Assembly: GCA_964451785.1 (NCBI GenBank)
Contig: CAYVJG010000022.1
Span: 1 to 44,997 of the forward strand
DNA: 44,997 nt
Direction of reading: 5' to 3'
Source of the DNA: JAJYSO01 sp964451785
Lineage (GTDB): Bacteria > Bacteroidota > Bacteroidia > Flavobacteriales > Flavobacteriaceae
Shown here: one piece after another, positions 1 to 8,368 of the stretch
How the letters are laid out: each line of letters opens with the position of its first letter
Numbering within the stretch: the first letter of the stretch is position 1
Program-made: the position numbers and the translations under genes
The notes under the pieces: model-generated
Told to the model about the DNA's origin: nothing
Seen by the model: the letters and a program-made list of their open reading frames with translations, nothing else
The model's database searches: none

Positions 1-350
1 TTCATTTTTTCCATTGATGAAAAAACGAACCAAAAAAATCTAGGCTTACGAAACTTTATCTAAATTTATCGTTCAATACCTAAATTTTAGGAACTCGCTA
101 CTGAAATTCAGCTCAATATAAAAAATACATCCAGCTCGAACAGCCTAAAATTTTACGGTATTTTCACTTCAAATTTTACGACAAATTTTCGATAGGCCAA
201 AAGAAGCAAAACTTTTAAAAAAACAATCTTTTCAATACTAAACTCGCCCAAAAACAAAGTATACAAGGGTTTTACAGAGATTTCCGAAAAGCGTTTTGGA
301 CATTATTGGTCTTAAAACTAGAAGTTAAAGACTCCCGAGAACCAAAAAAT
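1..350. other. Non-coding AT-rich stretch, no gene seen
   Basis: I see no convincing reading frame on either strand, no tRNA and no clear terminator here. The text AAATTTTACG occurs twice at about 152-181, which looks like low-complexity drift. It lies downstream of the minus-strand DUF2249 gene and may continue an intergenic region beyond the window edge. Confidence 0.5.
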
Positions 351-506
351 GAGCTGGTTTAAACTTTTGAAGTAAGGCAAAACCATAAAGCTTTTGCTCT
401 GGTCATATCCCCTCTATGCCTACATTGTCATAGCTATGAGTAAAATAATCTAACTATGTAGTAAAAATGCCCATTTACAACCTCACTTAAAAGTTTAAAC
501 CCGCTC
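351..506. repeat. Long imperfect inverted repeat (MITE-like or large terminator)
   Basis: The arm at 351-377 (starting GAGCTGGTTTAAACTTTT) is nearly the reverse complement of 481-506 (ending AAAAGTTTAAACCCGCTC), with two mismatches and one extra base over about 26 bp. The arms are 103 bases apart. No clear target-site duplication is visible outside them. On the minus strand the distal arm is followed by ATTTTTTGG, so the structure could also end transcription of the DUF2249/ruvC unit. Confidence 0.6.
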
Positions 507-511
507 CGTTG

Positions 512-778
512 TTAATACAAAGGATCTTTATTAACCTCTCCCTCTTTAGTTTTAGTCACTTTAATATCCCAGGCTTGTGGCTCTTTTTTTAAATATTCCC
601 AGCCTACAATAGGGCCATTAATAGCTTTCAATTGATAATATACAGGCAAGGGATCATGATCGTTTCTAATGATAAATGAATCACCTATCTCCAGCTGCTC
701 AAAACTTTTAAAAATAGCTGTATGTCGCAACTGGTGGTTCTCTATAAGGGCTACATTTAAAACGGGGAAATCTACCAT
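512..778 (-). CDS. DUF2249 domain protein
   Basis: This 88-residue soluble protein has the features I associate with DUF2249: a central GDSFIIRNDHDPLPVYYQL block (residues 32-50), then GWEYL (59-63) and a W-x-I segment near the C-terminus (WDIKV). The family is small, often appears alone or with hemerythrin or metal-related domains, and has no settled biochemical role. The gene lies 72 bases downstream of ruvC on the same strand, so co-transcription is possible but not shown. No signal peptide or membrane segment is present. The gene call is solid, the family assignment is from pattern recall, and the function is unknown. Confidence 0.82.
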   Translation of the reverse strand: MVDFPVLNVALIENHQLRHTAIFKSFEQLEIGDSFIIRNDHDPLPVYYQLKAINGPIVGWEYLKKEPQAWDIKVTKTKEGEVNKDPLY

Positions 779-850
779 AACACTCTGTTTCTATAATTAG
801 TAAAACAAAAATAACACAATTAAAGACAAATTTATCCTTAATTAAAATAT

Positions 851-1402
851 TTATTTGACCTTCCCCGGATTATCTTTTATAAAAGCCGCCCAACCTGTAT
901 AGTTTTTAGAGACTTGTTGCTGACCACTATTATAAAAATGACACACTGCTGCCGCCAAGCCATCAGTAGAATCTAAATTTTTAGGCAAACTTTTCAATCC
1001 CAATGTTTGTTGTAGCATTTTAGCCACTTGTTCTTTACTAGCACTCCCCTTTCCAGTTATGGCCATTTTTATTTTTCGCGGGGAGTACTCTGTCACCGGA
1101 ATTTCACGACTTAACCCAGCGGCCATAGCTACCCCTTGCGCACGACCGAGCTTAAGCATAGATTGCACATTTTTACCAAAAAAAGGAGCTTCAATGGCTA
1201 TTTCATCAGGATGGTAGGTATCAATTAATTCTCTAGTGCGTTCAAAAATCAATTTTAATTTTAGATAATGATCACTATATTTTTTTAAAACCAATTCATT
1301 GAGTTGTAAGAATTCCATTTTCTTACCTGAAACACGTATTAATCCAAATCCCATAATTGTCGTTCCCGGATCAATTCCTAATATGATACGCTCTGCTTTC
1401 AC
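851..1402 (-). CDS. ruvC: Holliday junction resolvase RuvC
   Basis: RuvC is the endonuclease that cuts Holliday junctions symmetrically after RuvAB branch migration. The 183 residues match the family length. The four acidic metal ligands of the RNase H-like fold are in place: Asp11 in GIDPGTT, Glu71 in AIEAPFFG, and Asp144 and Asp147 in DSTDGLAAA. The basic stretch YSPRKIKMAITGKGSASK (106-123) is the usual DNA-contacting region. The chosen ATG at 1402 puts the first catalytic Asp at residue 11, as expected. The gene diverges from lon across a 220-base region, and ruvA/ruvB are not adjacent. Confidence 0.97.
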   Translation of the reverse strand: MKAERIILGIDPGTTIMGFGLIRVSGKKMEFLQLNELVLKKYSDHYLKLKLIFERTRELIDTYHPDEIAIEAPFFGKNVQSMLKLGRAQGVAMAAGLSREIPVTEYSPRKIKMAITGKGSASKEQVAKMLQQTLGLKSLPKNLDSTDGLAAAVCHFYNSGQQQVSKNYTGWAAFIKDNPGKVK

Positions 1403-1592
1403 GAGTTACTTTTAGGCAAATCTACATAATTAAAACGGTTTACTCCGTCTTGTTATTCCAAAAGAAGAAGGATAACCTGACAGTCTATTATTGGCATAAG
1501 AATTGACTTATTCCCCTTGCTAGATATTAAGAATAGATTTAACTGAAACATAATTATTTACAATTATTTGATTATCAGTTATTTAAAATATT

Positions 1593-1609
1593 TCAATCTA
1601 AAAGATTGA
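1593..1609. promoter_or_regulatory. Perfect 7-bp hairpin in the lon leader
   Basis: TCAATCT-AAA-AGATTGA forms a perfect 7-bp stem with a 3-base loop and ends 13 bases before the lon ATG. It could be an operator or an RNA structure in the 5' untranslated region affecting translation. It is much shorter than a CIRCE element. No function is demonstrated. Confidence 0.4.
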
Positions 1610-1622
1610 CGAAAAAACAATT

Positions 1623-4070
1623 ATGGGAAAATCAAAACTATTCAACATTGACAATTTGTCACTTCAAGATATTAACGAAGATGCAGAATTTATTCCGTTA
1701 ATGACACCTGAAGATGAAGAAGAAATTAACAACGAGAGTTTACCGGAAGTTTTACCTATTTTACCCTTGCGCAATACGGTATTATTCCCTGGAGTTGTCA
1801 TTCCAATAACGGCTGGTCGCGATAAATCAATTGAGCTCATCAATGCGGCTAATTCTGATACTAAAACCATTGGCGTTGTAGCTCAAAAGGATGCTAAGAT
1901 TGAAAATCCAAAACTCGATGACATCAACACTTTGGGTGTTGTAGCGCGTATTTTGCGTGTTTTAAAAATGCCTGATGGCAATACTACCGTTATCATTCAA
2001 GGCAAAAAACGTTTTCAAATAGATGAGATCATAAATGAAACACCTTTTATTGAGGCTAAAGTTTCTGAGGCCCCTGAAATTAAACCGGCTGTAGATAATG
2101 AAGAATTTTTGGCTGCTATTGACTCGATAAAAGATTTATCGCTCGAAATCATTAAAAATAGTCCAAATATACCTACAGAAGCTTCATTTGCAATTAAAAA
2201 TATTGAGAGTAACTCATTTTTAATCAACTTTGTAGCTTCAAACATGAGCCTTTCTGTCAAAGAAAAGCAAGAGCTACTCGGTACAAATGATTTACACCAA
2301 CGCGCTTTAAAAACACTTAAATTCATGAATCTCGAGCTTAAAAAACTCGAATTGCGCAATGATATTCAGTCAAAAGTGCAAAATGACATGAACCAACAAC
2401 AACGCGAGTACTTTTTGCATCAACAAATGAAAACGATTCAAGAAGAACTCGGCGGGGTGACTAACGAAGGTGAAATTCAAGATTTACGCGAACGCGCTAA
2501 AACTAAAAAATGGAGTAAAGAAGTGCAAAAGCATTTTGAAAAAGAACTTTCAAAAATGCAACGCATGAACCCACAAGTAGCGGAGTATTCTATTCAACGC
2601 AATTACTTAGATTTATTTGTCGATTTACCTTGGGGTAAATTTAGCCAAGACAAATTTGACCTCAAACGCGCTCAAAAAATCATGGATCGCGATCATTATG
2701 GCCTTGAGGAAGTTAAAAAACGTGTTATCGAATATCTTGCTGTTCTCAAACTTCGCAATGATATGAAATCACCTATCCTTTGTCTTTTCGGCCCTCCGGG
2801 AGTTGGAAAAACTTCTTTGGGACGTTCCATTGCTGAAAGCTTAGGGCGTGAATATGTACGTATTTCTTTAGGCGGTTTAAGAGATGAAGCTGAAATTCGC
2901 GGCCATCGAAAAACCTATATTGGAGCTATGCCTGGGCGCATTATTCAAAGTCTCAAAAAAGCAGGTACCAGTAACCCCGTATTTGTACTCGATGAAATTG
3001 ACAAAGTGAGCAGTGGACATCAAGGTGATCCTGCTTCTGCCCTGCTAGAAGTGTTAGACCCGGAACAAAATGAAGAATTTCACGACAACTTCCTCGAACT
3101 TGGTTACGATTTATCAAAAGTCATGTTTGTAGCAACTGCAAATTCCTTGAGTACTATCCATCCCGCTTTACGCGACCGTATGGAAATCATCAATATGTCG
3201 GGCTATACTACTGAAGAGAAAATTGAAATTGCCAAACAACATTTGCTCCCTAAACAAATTAAAGAACACGGTATTAAAAAAACCGATATTAAATTAGGTA
3301 AACGCCAAATTGAAAAAATTATTGAAGGCTATACCCGTGAATCAGGCGTGCGCAACCTCGATAAACAAATGGCTAAAGTGGTACGCTACGTGGCTAAAAG
3401 TATTGTTATGGAGGAGGCCTATAATGTCAAGATTACTGACGCCGATATCCTTACAATTTTAGGCCCTTCACGCGAGCGTGACAAATATGAAAACAACGAC
3501 GTAGCCGGTGTGGTTACCGGATTAGCCTGGACCAGCGTGGGTGGCGACATCCTCTTTATCGAATCTATCTTATCAAAAGGTAAAGGTGGATTGACGATTA
3601 CAGGAAACCTCGGCAAAGTCATGAAAGAATCGGCAACCATTGCCATGGAATACATCAAGGCTAATGCGGAAGAATTTGACATAAACCCTGAAGTATTTGA
3701 AAATTACAATGTCCATATTCACGTTCCAGAAGGCGCCACTCCTAAAGATGGTCCTAGTGCTGGTATCACAATGTTGACTTCTTTAGTGTCTTTATTTACG
3801 CAACGCAAAGTCAAGAAAAGCATAGCCATGACAGGTGAAATTACTTTGCGCGGCAAGGTATTACCTGTAGGCGGACTTAAAGAAAAGATTTTAGCTGCTA
3901 AACGTGCCAAAATCAAAGAGATTATTGTCTGCACTGATAACCGCAAGGATATTGAGGAAATTAAAGAAGATTACCTCAAAGGGCTCACTTTTCATTATGT
4001 CACTGAAATGAAAGAAGTGGTTGAAATTGCCGTCACTAAACAAAAGGTAAAACACGCTAAAAAAATATAA
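1623..4070 (+). CDS. lon: ATP-dependent protease Lon
   Basis: Lon is a cytosolic AAA+ serine protease that unfolds and degrades damaged or regulatory proteins. The 815 residues hold the full domain order. The N-terminal substrate-binding domain (about 42-250) starts with VLPILPLRNTVLFPG. The AAA+ module follows, with Walker A GPPGVGKTS (390-398) and Walker B FVLDEID (454-460). The C-terminal protease domain has the catalytic Ser712 in PKDGPSAG and Lys755 in GGLKEK, spaced 43 residues apart as in E. coli Lon. The acidic N-terminal extension of about 40 residues is common in Bacteroidota. A strong intrinsic terminator follows, so the gene is probably monocistronic. Confidence 0.98.
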   Translation: MGKSKLFNIDNLSLQDINEDAEFIPLMTPEDEEEINNESLPEVLPILPLRNTVLFPGVVIPITAGRDKSIELINAANSDTKTIGVVAQKDAKIENPKLDDINTLGVVARILRVLKMPDGNTTVIIQGKKRFQIDEIINETPFIEAKVSEAPEIKPAVDNEEFLAAIDSIKDLSLEIIKNSPNIPTEASFAIKNIESNSFLINFVASNMSLSVKEKQELLGTNDLHQRALKTLKFMNLELKKLELRNDIQSKVQNDMNQQQREYFLHQQMKTIQEELGGVTNEGEIQDLRERAKTKKWSKEVQKHFEKELSKMQRMNPQVAEYSIQRNYLDLFVDLPWGKFSQDKFDLKRAQKIMDRDHYGLEEVKKRVIEYLAVLKLRNDMKSPILCLFGPPGVGKTSLGRSIAESLGREYVRISLGGLRDEAEIRGHRKTYIGAMPGRIIQSLKKAGTSNPVFVLDEIDKVSSGHQGDPASALLEVLDPEQNEEFHDNFLELGYDLSKVMFVATANSLSTIHPALRDRMEIINMSGYTTEEKIEIAKQHLLPKQIKEHGIKKTDIKLGKRQIEKIIEGYTRESGVRNLDKQMAKVVRYVAKSIVMEEAYNVKITDADILTILGPSRERDKYENNDVAGVVTGLAWTSVGGDILFIESILSKGKGGLTITGNLGKVMKESATIAMEYIKANAEEFDINPEVFENYNVHIHVPEGATPKDGPSAGITMLTSLVSLFTQRKVKKSIAMTGEITLRGKVLPVGGLKEKILAAKRAKIKEIIVCTDNRKDIEEIKEDYLKGLTFHYVTEMKEVVEIAVTKQKVKHAKKI

Positions 4071-4100
4071 TTTTACTTAGATTTTATACTGATTTTTACA

Positions 4101-4137
4101 AAAATCCATTTTCATAATATTGAAAATGGATTTTTTT
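4101..4137 (+). terminator. Intrinsic terminator after lon
   Basis: The arms AAAATCCATTTTC (4101-4113) and GAAAATGGATTTT (4122-4134) form a 13-bp perfect stem with an 8-base loop. The right arm runs into a T tract ending at 4137. Confidence 0.88.
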
Positions 4138-4146
4138 ATACCCTTT

Positions 4147-4305
4147 TTATCTATTTAAAAAAATATTATTATCACAAAAACTTATCACTAAAACTCTACT
4201 TATCTATTCTTATATCTTAAAAACAAGGCTTATTTATTATCACATTATCAAACATAAGCGCTTTTCATAACCAACAAACCTAAGTATTCTTAAACTTATT
4301 TATCT
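4147..4305. promoter_or_regulatory. Cluster of seven TTATC(A/T) motifs upstream of acs
   Basis: TTATCA or TTATCT occurs at 4147, 4169, 4182, 4200, 4237, 4245 and 4300, all on the plus strand, in the 290-base region before acs. The palindrome AAGCGCTT lies at 4256-4263. This may be a binding array for an activator or repressor of acs, or a chance product of AT-rich sequence. A weak -7-like box, TACATTTA, sits at 4337-4344. Confidence 0.3.
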
Positions 4306-4365
4306 TTTTAACATTTAGGAATTGATTTTTTTTGTTTACATTTAAGCAAATAAAATTTCAAACTT

Positions 4366-6279
4366 ATGCAAATACCAAATGATCTACGCTTTCGCACAAG
4401 AGAAGCCTATGACACAGCTTATGCTGCAAGTGTAAAGAACCCTGAAGAATTTTGGGGAAGTGTAGCGGAAAAATTTTTATGGAAAAAGAAATGGGATAAA
4501 GTTTTAGAATGGGATTTTGAAAAACCAGAAGTTAAATGGTTTCAAGGTGCCAAACTCAACATTACCGAAAACTGTCTCGATCGCCATTTAACCACACAGG
4601 GAGACAAAACCGCTATCATCTGGGAACCCAATGCTCCGGAAGCAGCCACCCAACACATTTCGTATTCAGAACTACATCAACGCGTTTCGCAGTTTGCCAA
4701 TGTACTTAAAAACAATGGCATACAAAAGGGCGATCGCGTGTGTTTATATATGCCTATGATTCCTGAACTCGCCGTAGCCATGTTGGCTTGCGCGCGTATA
4801 GGAGCTATTCACAATATCGTTTTTGCAGGCTTCTCTGTTACAGCAATTGCTAAACGTATTAATGATGCCCAATGTAAATTACTCGTAACTGCTAATGGCA
4901 ATTACCGCGGCTCAAAATACATTGACCTCAAAGCCATTTGCGATCAAGCACTCGAGCAAACACCTTCAATCAAAACTGTTATTGTCTATAAACATGCTGA
5001 CCACGAGTTTAACTTTGAAGAAGGACGCGACAAATATTGGCGAGATGAACTAGCTAAGGTAAATACTACTTGTGAAGCCACTGAAATGGATGCCGAAGAT
5101 CCGCTATTTATTTTACACACTTCTGGCTCAACCGGTAAACCAAAAGGAATGGTTCACACTACAGGTGGTTATATGGTGGGAACTACTTATACTTTTCAAA
5201 ATGTATTTCAACCCGATCCTGAAGATGTATATTGGTGTACTGCTGATATTGGTTGGATTACAGGGCACTCCTACATCATTTACGGCCCGCTTTCGGCAGG
5301 CACTACCACAGTGATGTTTGAAGGTATTCCTACTTTTCCTGACGCTGGTCGTTTTTGGGAAATTATTGAAAGACACAAAATCTCCCATTTTTATACCGCT
5401 CCCACCGCTATTCGCTCATTAGCTACTCAACCTTTGAGTTATGTTGAAAAACACGACTTGTCTTCCTTAAAAGTACTGGGCAGTGTTGGTGAACCAATTA
5501 ACGAGGAAGCTTGGCATTGGTATGATAAAAACATCGGCAAAGGAAAATGCCCTATTGTTGACACCTGGTGGCAAACTGAAACAGGTGCTATTATGATTTC
5601 AACCATGGCCGGTATCAACACCCCTAAACCGCGTTTTGCCACCTTACCACTTCCAGGTGTACAGCCTATTCTAATGGATGAAGATGGTAATGAAATGGAA
5701 TTTAAAGGTGAAAAAATTCGCGGTCGTTTAGCCATTAAAGCGCCTTGGCCTTCTATGGCACGCACCATTTGGAATAACCATGAGCGTTATAAACGCGTTT
5801 ATTTCTCAACTTTTAAAGGAAAATATTTTTCTGGTGATGGCGCCTACCGCGATCACGAAGGCGATTTTAGAATTACCGGACGTGTTGACGATGTCATTAT
5901 TGTTTCTGGCCATAACCTTGAAACGGCTCCTGTGGAAAATGCCATTAATGAACACCACAAGGTTTCTGAAAGCGCCATTGTTGGCTTTCCTCATAAAATT
6001 AAAGGTAAAGCCCTTTATGCTTATATCATTTTATACAATCCTGAAGATGCCTCTGATGAATTGCGCAAAGAAATCAAAACCTTAGTTTCTAAATTGCAAG
6101 GGCCTATTGCTAAGCCTGATAAAATTCAATTTGTAACGGATCTTCCAAAAACGCGAAGTGCAAAGATTATGCGCCGTATTTTGCGCAAAATTGCCGCGCA
6201 TGATACCGATGATTTTGGGGATACTTCTACTTTGGTCAATCCTGAAGTTGTCGAAGAAATTCAAAAACACGCGTTGTAA
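4366..6279 (+). CDS. acs: Acetyl-CoA synthetase (AMP-forming)
   Basis: Acs converts acetate, ATP and CoA to acetyl-CoA through an acetyl-AMP intermediate, for acetate scavenging. The 637 residues show the adenylate-forming signature set. These are TSGSTGKPKG (252-261), the acetate-pocket region YWCTADIGWITGHSYIIYG (289-307), WWQTETG (401-407), FSGDGAYRDHEGDFRITGR (488-506) and the C-terminal KTRSAKIMRR. Lys600 is the catalytic lysine controlled by acetylation in other bacteria. Most Acs proteins have Gly just before this lysine, and here it is Ala599. The gene stands alone, with a motif-rich leader and a shared terminator downstream. Confidence 0.97.
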   Translation: MQIPNDLRFRTREAYDTAYAASVKNPEEFWGSVAEKFLWKKKWDKVLEWDFEKPEVKWFQGAKLNITENCLDRHLTTQGDKTAIIWEPNAPEAATQHISYSELHQRVSQFANVLKNNGIQKGDRVCLYMPMIPELAVAMLACARIGAIHNIVFAGFSVTAIAKRINDAQCKLLVTANGNYRGSKYIDLKAICDQALEQTPSIKTVIVYKHADHEFNFEEGRDKYWRDELAKVNTTCEATEMDAEDPLFILHTSGSTGKPKGMVHTTGGYMVGTTYTFQNVFQPDPEDVYWCTADIGWITGHSYIIYGPLSAGTTTVMFEGIPTFPDAGRFWEIIERHKISHFYTAPTAIRSLATQPLSYVEKHDLSSLKVLGSVGEPINEEAWHWYDKNIGKGKCPIVDTWWQTETGAIMISTMAGINTPKPRFATLPLPGVQPILMDEDGNEMEFKGEKIRGRLAIKAPWPSMARTIWNNHERYKRVYFSTFKGKYFSGDGAYRDHEGDFRITGRVDDVIIVSGHNLETAPVENAINEHHKVSESAIVGFPHKIKGKALYAYIILYNPEDASDELRKEIKTLVSKLQGPIAKPDKIQFVTDLPKTRSAKIMRRILRKIAAHDTDDFGDTSTLVNPEVVEEIQKHAL

Positions 6280-6308
6280 ATCCAATCCGATAATTCGTTT
6301 AATACTAA

Positions 6309-6433
6309 TTAGAATTATTTTTTAGTCCGATTTATAATATCTTTTGTAGGTATAATAACCCTGGGCCATAAATTCTAGTCCAATTTCGACTTTGTCTCAT
6401 TGGACTAGTTAATTTATCCATATGGTATAAAAA
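6309..6433. repeat. Dispersed ~125-bp repeat, copy 1, with central hairpin
   Basis: This segment matches the reverse complement of 21276-21399 over essentially its full length. It contains CTAGTCCAAT (6375-6384) and ATTGGACTAG (6399-6408) as perfect 10-bp arms around a 14-bp centre, TTCGACTTTGTCTC. When the two repeats are aligned by their outer flanks, the centre is inverted between them. No transposase is attached. Confidence 0.85.
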
Positions 6434-6469
6434 CAATAGCCGATTGCAAATGTAATCGGCTATTGTTTT
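6430..6469. terminator. Bidirectional terminator between acs and the response regulator
   Basis: AAAACAATAGCCGATT (6430-6445) and AATCGGCTATTGTTTT (6454-6469) form a perfect 16-bp stem with an 8-base loop. The A-rich and T-rich ends allow termination in both directions. That fits its place between the convergent acs and response regulator genes. Confidence 0.9.
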
Positions 6470-6495
6470 AAGGTATAAACTCAAATAAGCGCTTT

Positions 6496-7875
6496 TTACA
6501 AATCAATATCGTAGAGTTTCAATTTATTATAAAGCGTTTTACGGTCTATTTTTAAAGCGCGAGCAGCTTTACTCTTATTTCCTCCGGCTGCGTTAATAGC
6601 CGAAATAATCATTTCCTTTTCATTTTGGTTTTTAAATAAGCCTTCCTCTTCAATAGCTTCTGGGGTCAATAATTTATCTGGTAATACTTCTTTTGTGATC
6701 AATTCATCTTCTGAAAATAACACTGCGCGTTTGATATAATTTTGTAATTCGCGTAGATTTCCGGGCCATGAATAATTCTGAAAAATAGTCATCACCTCAT
6801 CTGAAAAGCCAACCACATCTTTATCTAACTCTGCATTGGCTTTTTCCAAAAAATAATTTGCAAAAATGACCATATCATCGGCTCGCTCTTTAAGAGTAGG
6901 CATCGTAATAGAAAACTCATTTAAGCGGTGATAAAGATCTTCTCTAAAGCTCCCTTTTTCTACACCATCCTCTAAATTTTCATTCGTAGCTGCTACCACA
7001 CGTATATCAACTTTTATCTCCTTATTGCTACCAACAGGTTTTACTTTGCGCTCCTGTAAAGCGCGGAGTAATTGCACTTGTAATTCATAATTGAGGTTCC
7101 CAATTTCATCTAAAAATAAAGTACCGCCATTAGCCGCTTCAAAATGGCCTACTTTATCACTTACAGCTCCTGTAAAAGAACCTTTGATGTGTCCAAAAAA
7201 TTCACTTGAGGCAATTTCTTTGGGAATCGCTCCGCAATCTACTGCCACAAAAGGCGCTTTATGACGCTTGCTTTGATCGTGAATTTGCTTGGCTACATAC
7301 TCTTTACCTGTACCACTTTCACCAATAATCAAAACAGACATATTGGTTGGAGCTACGAGTTTAATATAATGATTGAGTTTTTTTGAAACTTGACTATTGC
7401 CCTCAACAAAATCAGATGTATTACCTTGCGGCGCCGCTTTTTGAGTTTTGGCCTTAGTAGATTTCGATTCGGGTTTTGACGGTTTTTGCGTTGAATTAAC
7501 TTTTGATTCTTCAACTTCTACGGCTAAAGCTTTTTGTATAGTTTCCAGTAATTTCTGAGGATTTACTGGTTTTGAAATATAATCAAAAGCCCCCTTTTTC
7601 ATGGCTTCTACAGCCAAGCTCACCTCTGCATAACCCGTCATTAAAACCACTTGGGTTTTAGGGTTTCTCGCTTTCACCTCCTTGAGTATCTCATTACCAT
7701 CTTTTTCAGGTAAGCGCACATCTGATAACACCAATTCAAAATTATCAGTTTCCATTTTTTTAAACGCACTTTCTGCCGAGAAAGCCGTTTCAACACTATA
7801 ATTTCGCTTGCCAAGGAAGGTGTCTAACATCTTGCAAAATGCAACATCGTCATCTACAATTAAAATCTTGGCCAT
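6496..7875 (-). CDS. Sigma54-dependent response regulator, NtrC/AtoC type
   Basis: This is a three-domain two-component activator of 459 residues. The receiver domain (1-118) has the acidic pocket at VDDD (7-10), phospho-acceptor Asp52, Thr80 and Lys102. A Lys/Ser-rich linker (about 120-155) follows. The AAA+ domain has Walker A GESGTGKE (185-192), the sigma54-contact loop as GSFTGA (232-237, versus the usual GAFTGA), Walker B GTLFLDEIG (251-259) and Arg fingers near 310-320. A Fis-type helix-turn-helix (about 420-455) ends the protein. No sensor kinase gene is adjacent, so it is an orphan here and its target genes are unknown. A TATTTTTG -7 box lies 16 bases upstream of the start. Confidence 0.95.
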   Translation of the reverse strand: MAKILIVDDDVAFCKMLDTFLGKRNYSVETAFSAESAFKKMETDNFELVLSDVRLPEKDGNEILKEVKARNPKTQVVLMTGYAEVSLAVEAMKKGAFDYISKPVNPQKLLETIQKALAVEVEESKVNSTQKPSKPESKSTKAKTQKAAPQGNTSDFVEGNSQVSKKLNHYIKLVAPTNMSVLIIGESGTGKEYVAKQIHDQSKRHKAPFVAVDCGAIPKEIASSEFFGHIKGSFTGAVSDKVGHFEAANGGTLFLDEIGNLNYELQVQLLRALQERKVKPVGSNKEIKVDIRVVAATNENLEDGVEKGSFREDLYHRLNEFSITMPTLKERADDMVIFANYFLEKANAELDKDVVGFSDEVMTIFQNYSWPGNLRELQNYIKRAVLFSEDELITKEVLPDKLLTPEAIEEEGLFKNQNEKEMIISAINAAGGNKSKAARALKIDRKTLYNKLKLYDIDL

Positions 7876-7891
7876 AAAATTTCCTTTTTAG

Positions 7892-7899
7892 CAAAAATA
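7892..7899 (-). promoter_or_regulatory. -7 promoter box for the response regulator
   Basis: The minus strand reads TATTTTTG, an exact match to the Bacteroidota TAnnTTTG -7 consensus, 16 bases before the start codon. The best TTTG upstream (7923-7926) is 23 bases away, a little long for the -33 element. Confidence 0.5.
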
Positions 7900-7933
7900 T
7901 AAAATTTAACGACTCCACTCTCCAAAATTTTAA

Positions 7934-8165
7934 ACAAAAAAAGAGACCTCTTTGTTGTGGGTTAGGGAAAGAAGAGGTCTCTAAAAAAGTTAGTGATATA
8001 CACTAACCTTGGGGAACAATAAATAAATTTAAAACATAAGGCTAAGCCTTAGTGTCAATGTTTTCATCTAAAAAAAGATGAAGTAGATTAGTTAGTTAGC
8101 TAAAAAGAATTAAGCTAAAGTTATACCAAAAAATCAACAACACCTACATTTTAACCCCAACAATC
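7934..8165 (-). ncRNA. Candidate structured small RNA with terminator
   Basis: This 493-base divergent intergenic region holds five inverted repeats in a row: 8096-8118, 8063-8082, 8037-8051, 7989-8007 and 7942-7982. On the minus strand the last one, an 11-bp perfect stem AGAGACCTCTT/AAGAGGTCTCT, is followed directly by TTTTTTTGTTT, which makes it an intrinsic terminator. A minus-strand promoter-like pair lies upstream (TATATTTG at 8173-8180, ATTG at 8202-8205). Together they outline an RNA of about 230 nt ending just before the response regulator promoter. It could be a free small RNA or an attenuated leader. I cannot assign an Rfam family from memory. 6S-Flavo or flavo-1 are possibilities to test, not identifications. 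Confidence 0.4.
7942..7982 (-). terminator. Minus-strand intrinsic terminator in the fabD-regulator gap
   Basis: AGAGACCTCTT (7942-7952) pairs with AAGAGGTCTCT (7972-7982) across a 19-base loop. On the minus strand it runs into seven T residues. No annotated gene ends here, which is the main reason to suspect a small RNA upstream. Confidence 0.7.
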
Positions 8166-8314
8166 TGTTTTCCAAATATATACAAAAAAATAATTAATTC
8201 TCAATAAAAATTCAAATATGTAGATATGCCCTACATTTCCACACTGAGTTGTGGATTAATTCTACAACTCTATAATCTCTAGCCTACATCAATAAAATGA
8301 AGCCTTAAATTTAT

Positions 8315-8322
8315 TACTTTTG
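8315..8322 (+). promoter_or_regulatory. -7 promoter box for fabD
   Basis: TACTTTTG matches TAnnTTTG exactly and lies 46 bases before the fabD ATG. No good -33 TTTG is seen at the usual spacing. Confidence 0.5.
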
Positions 8323-8368
8323 CTGTCAGTTAATTCATTTACTAACAAGAATAGCACATAATTTTTAT

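Noticed and set aside
1492..1506. Sigma54-like promoter TGGCATAAGAATTGA upstream of lon
   Set aside because: The GG spacing fits, but the essential GC of the -12 element is GA, and it lies about 115 bases from lon. One near match in an AT-rich region is weak evidence.
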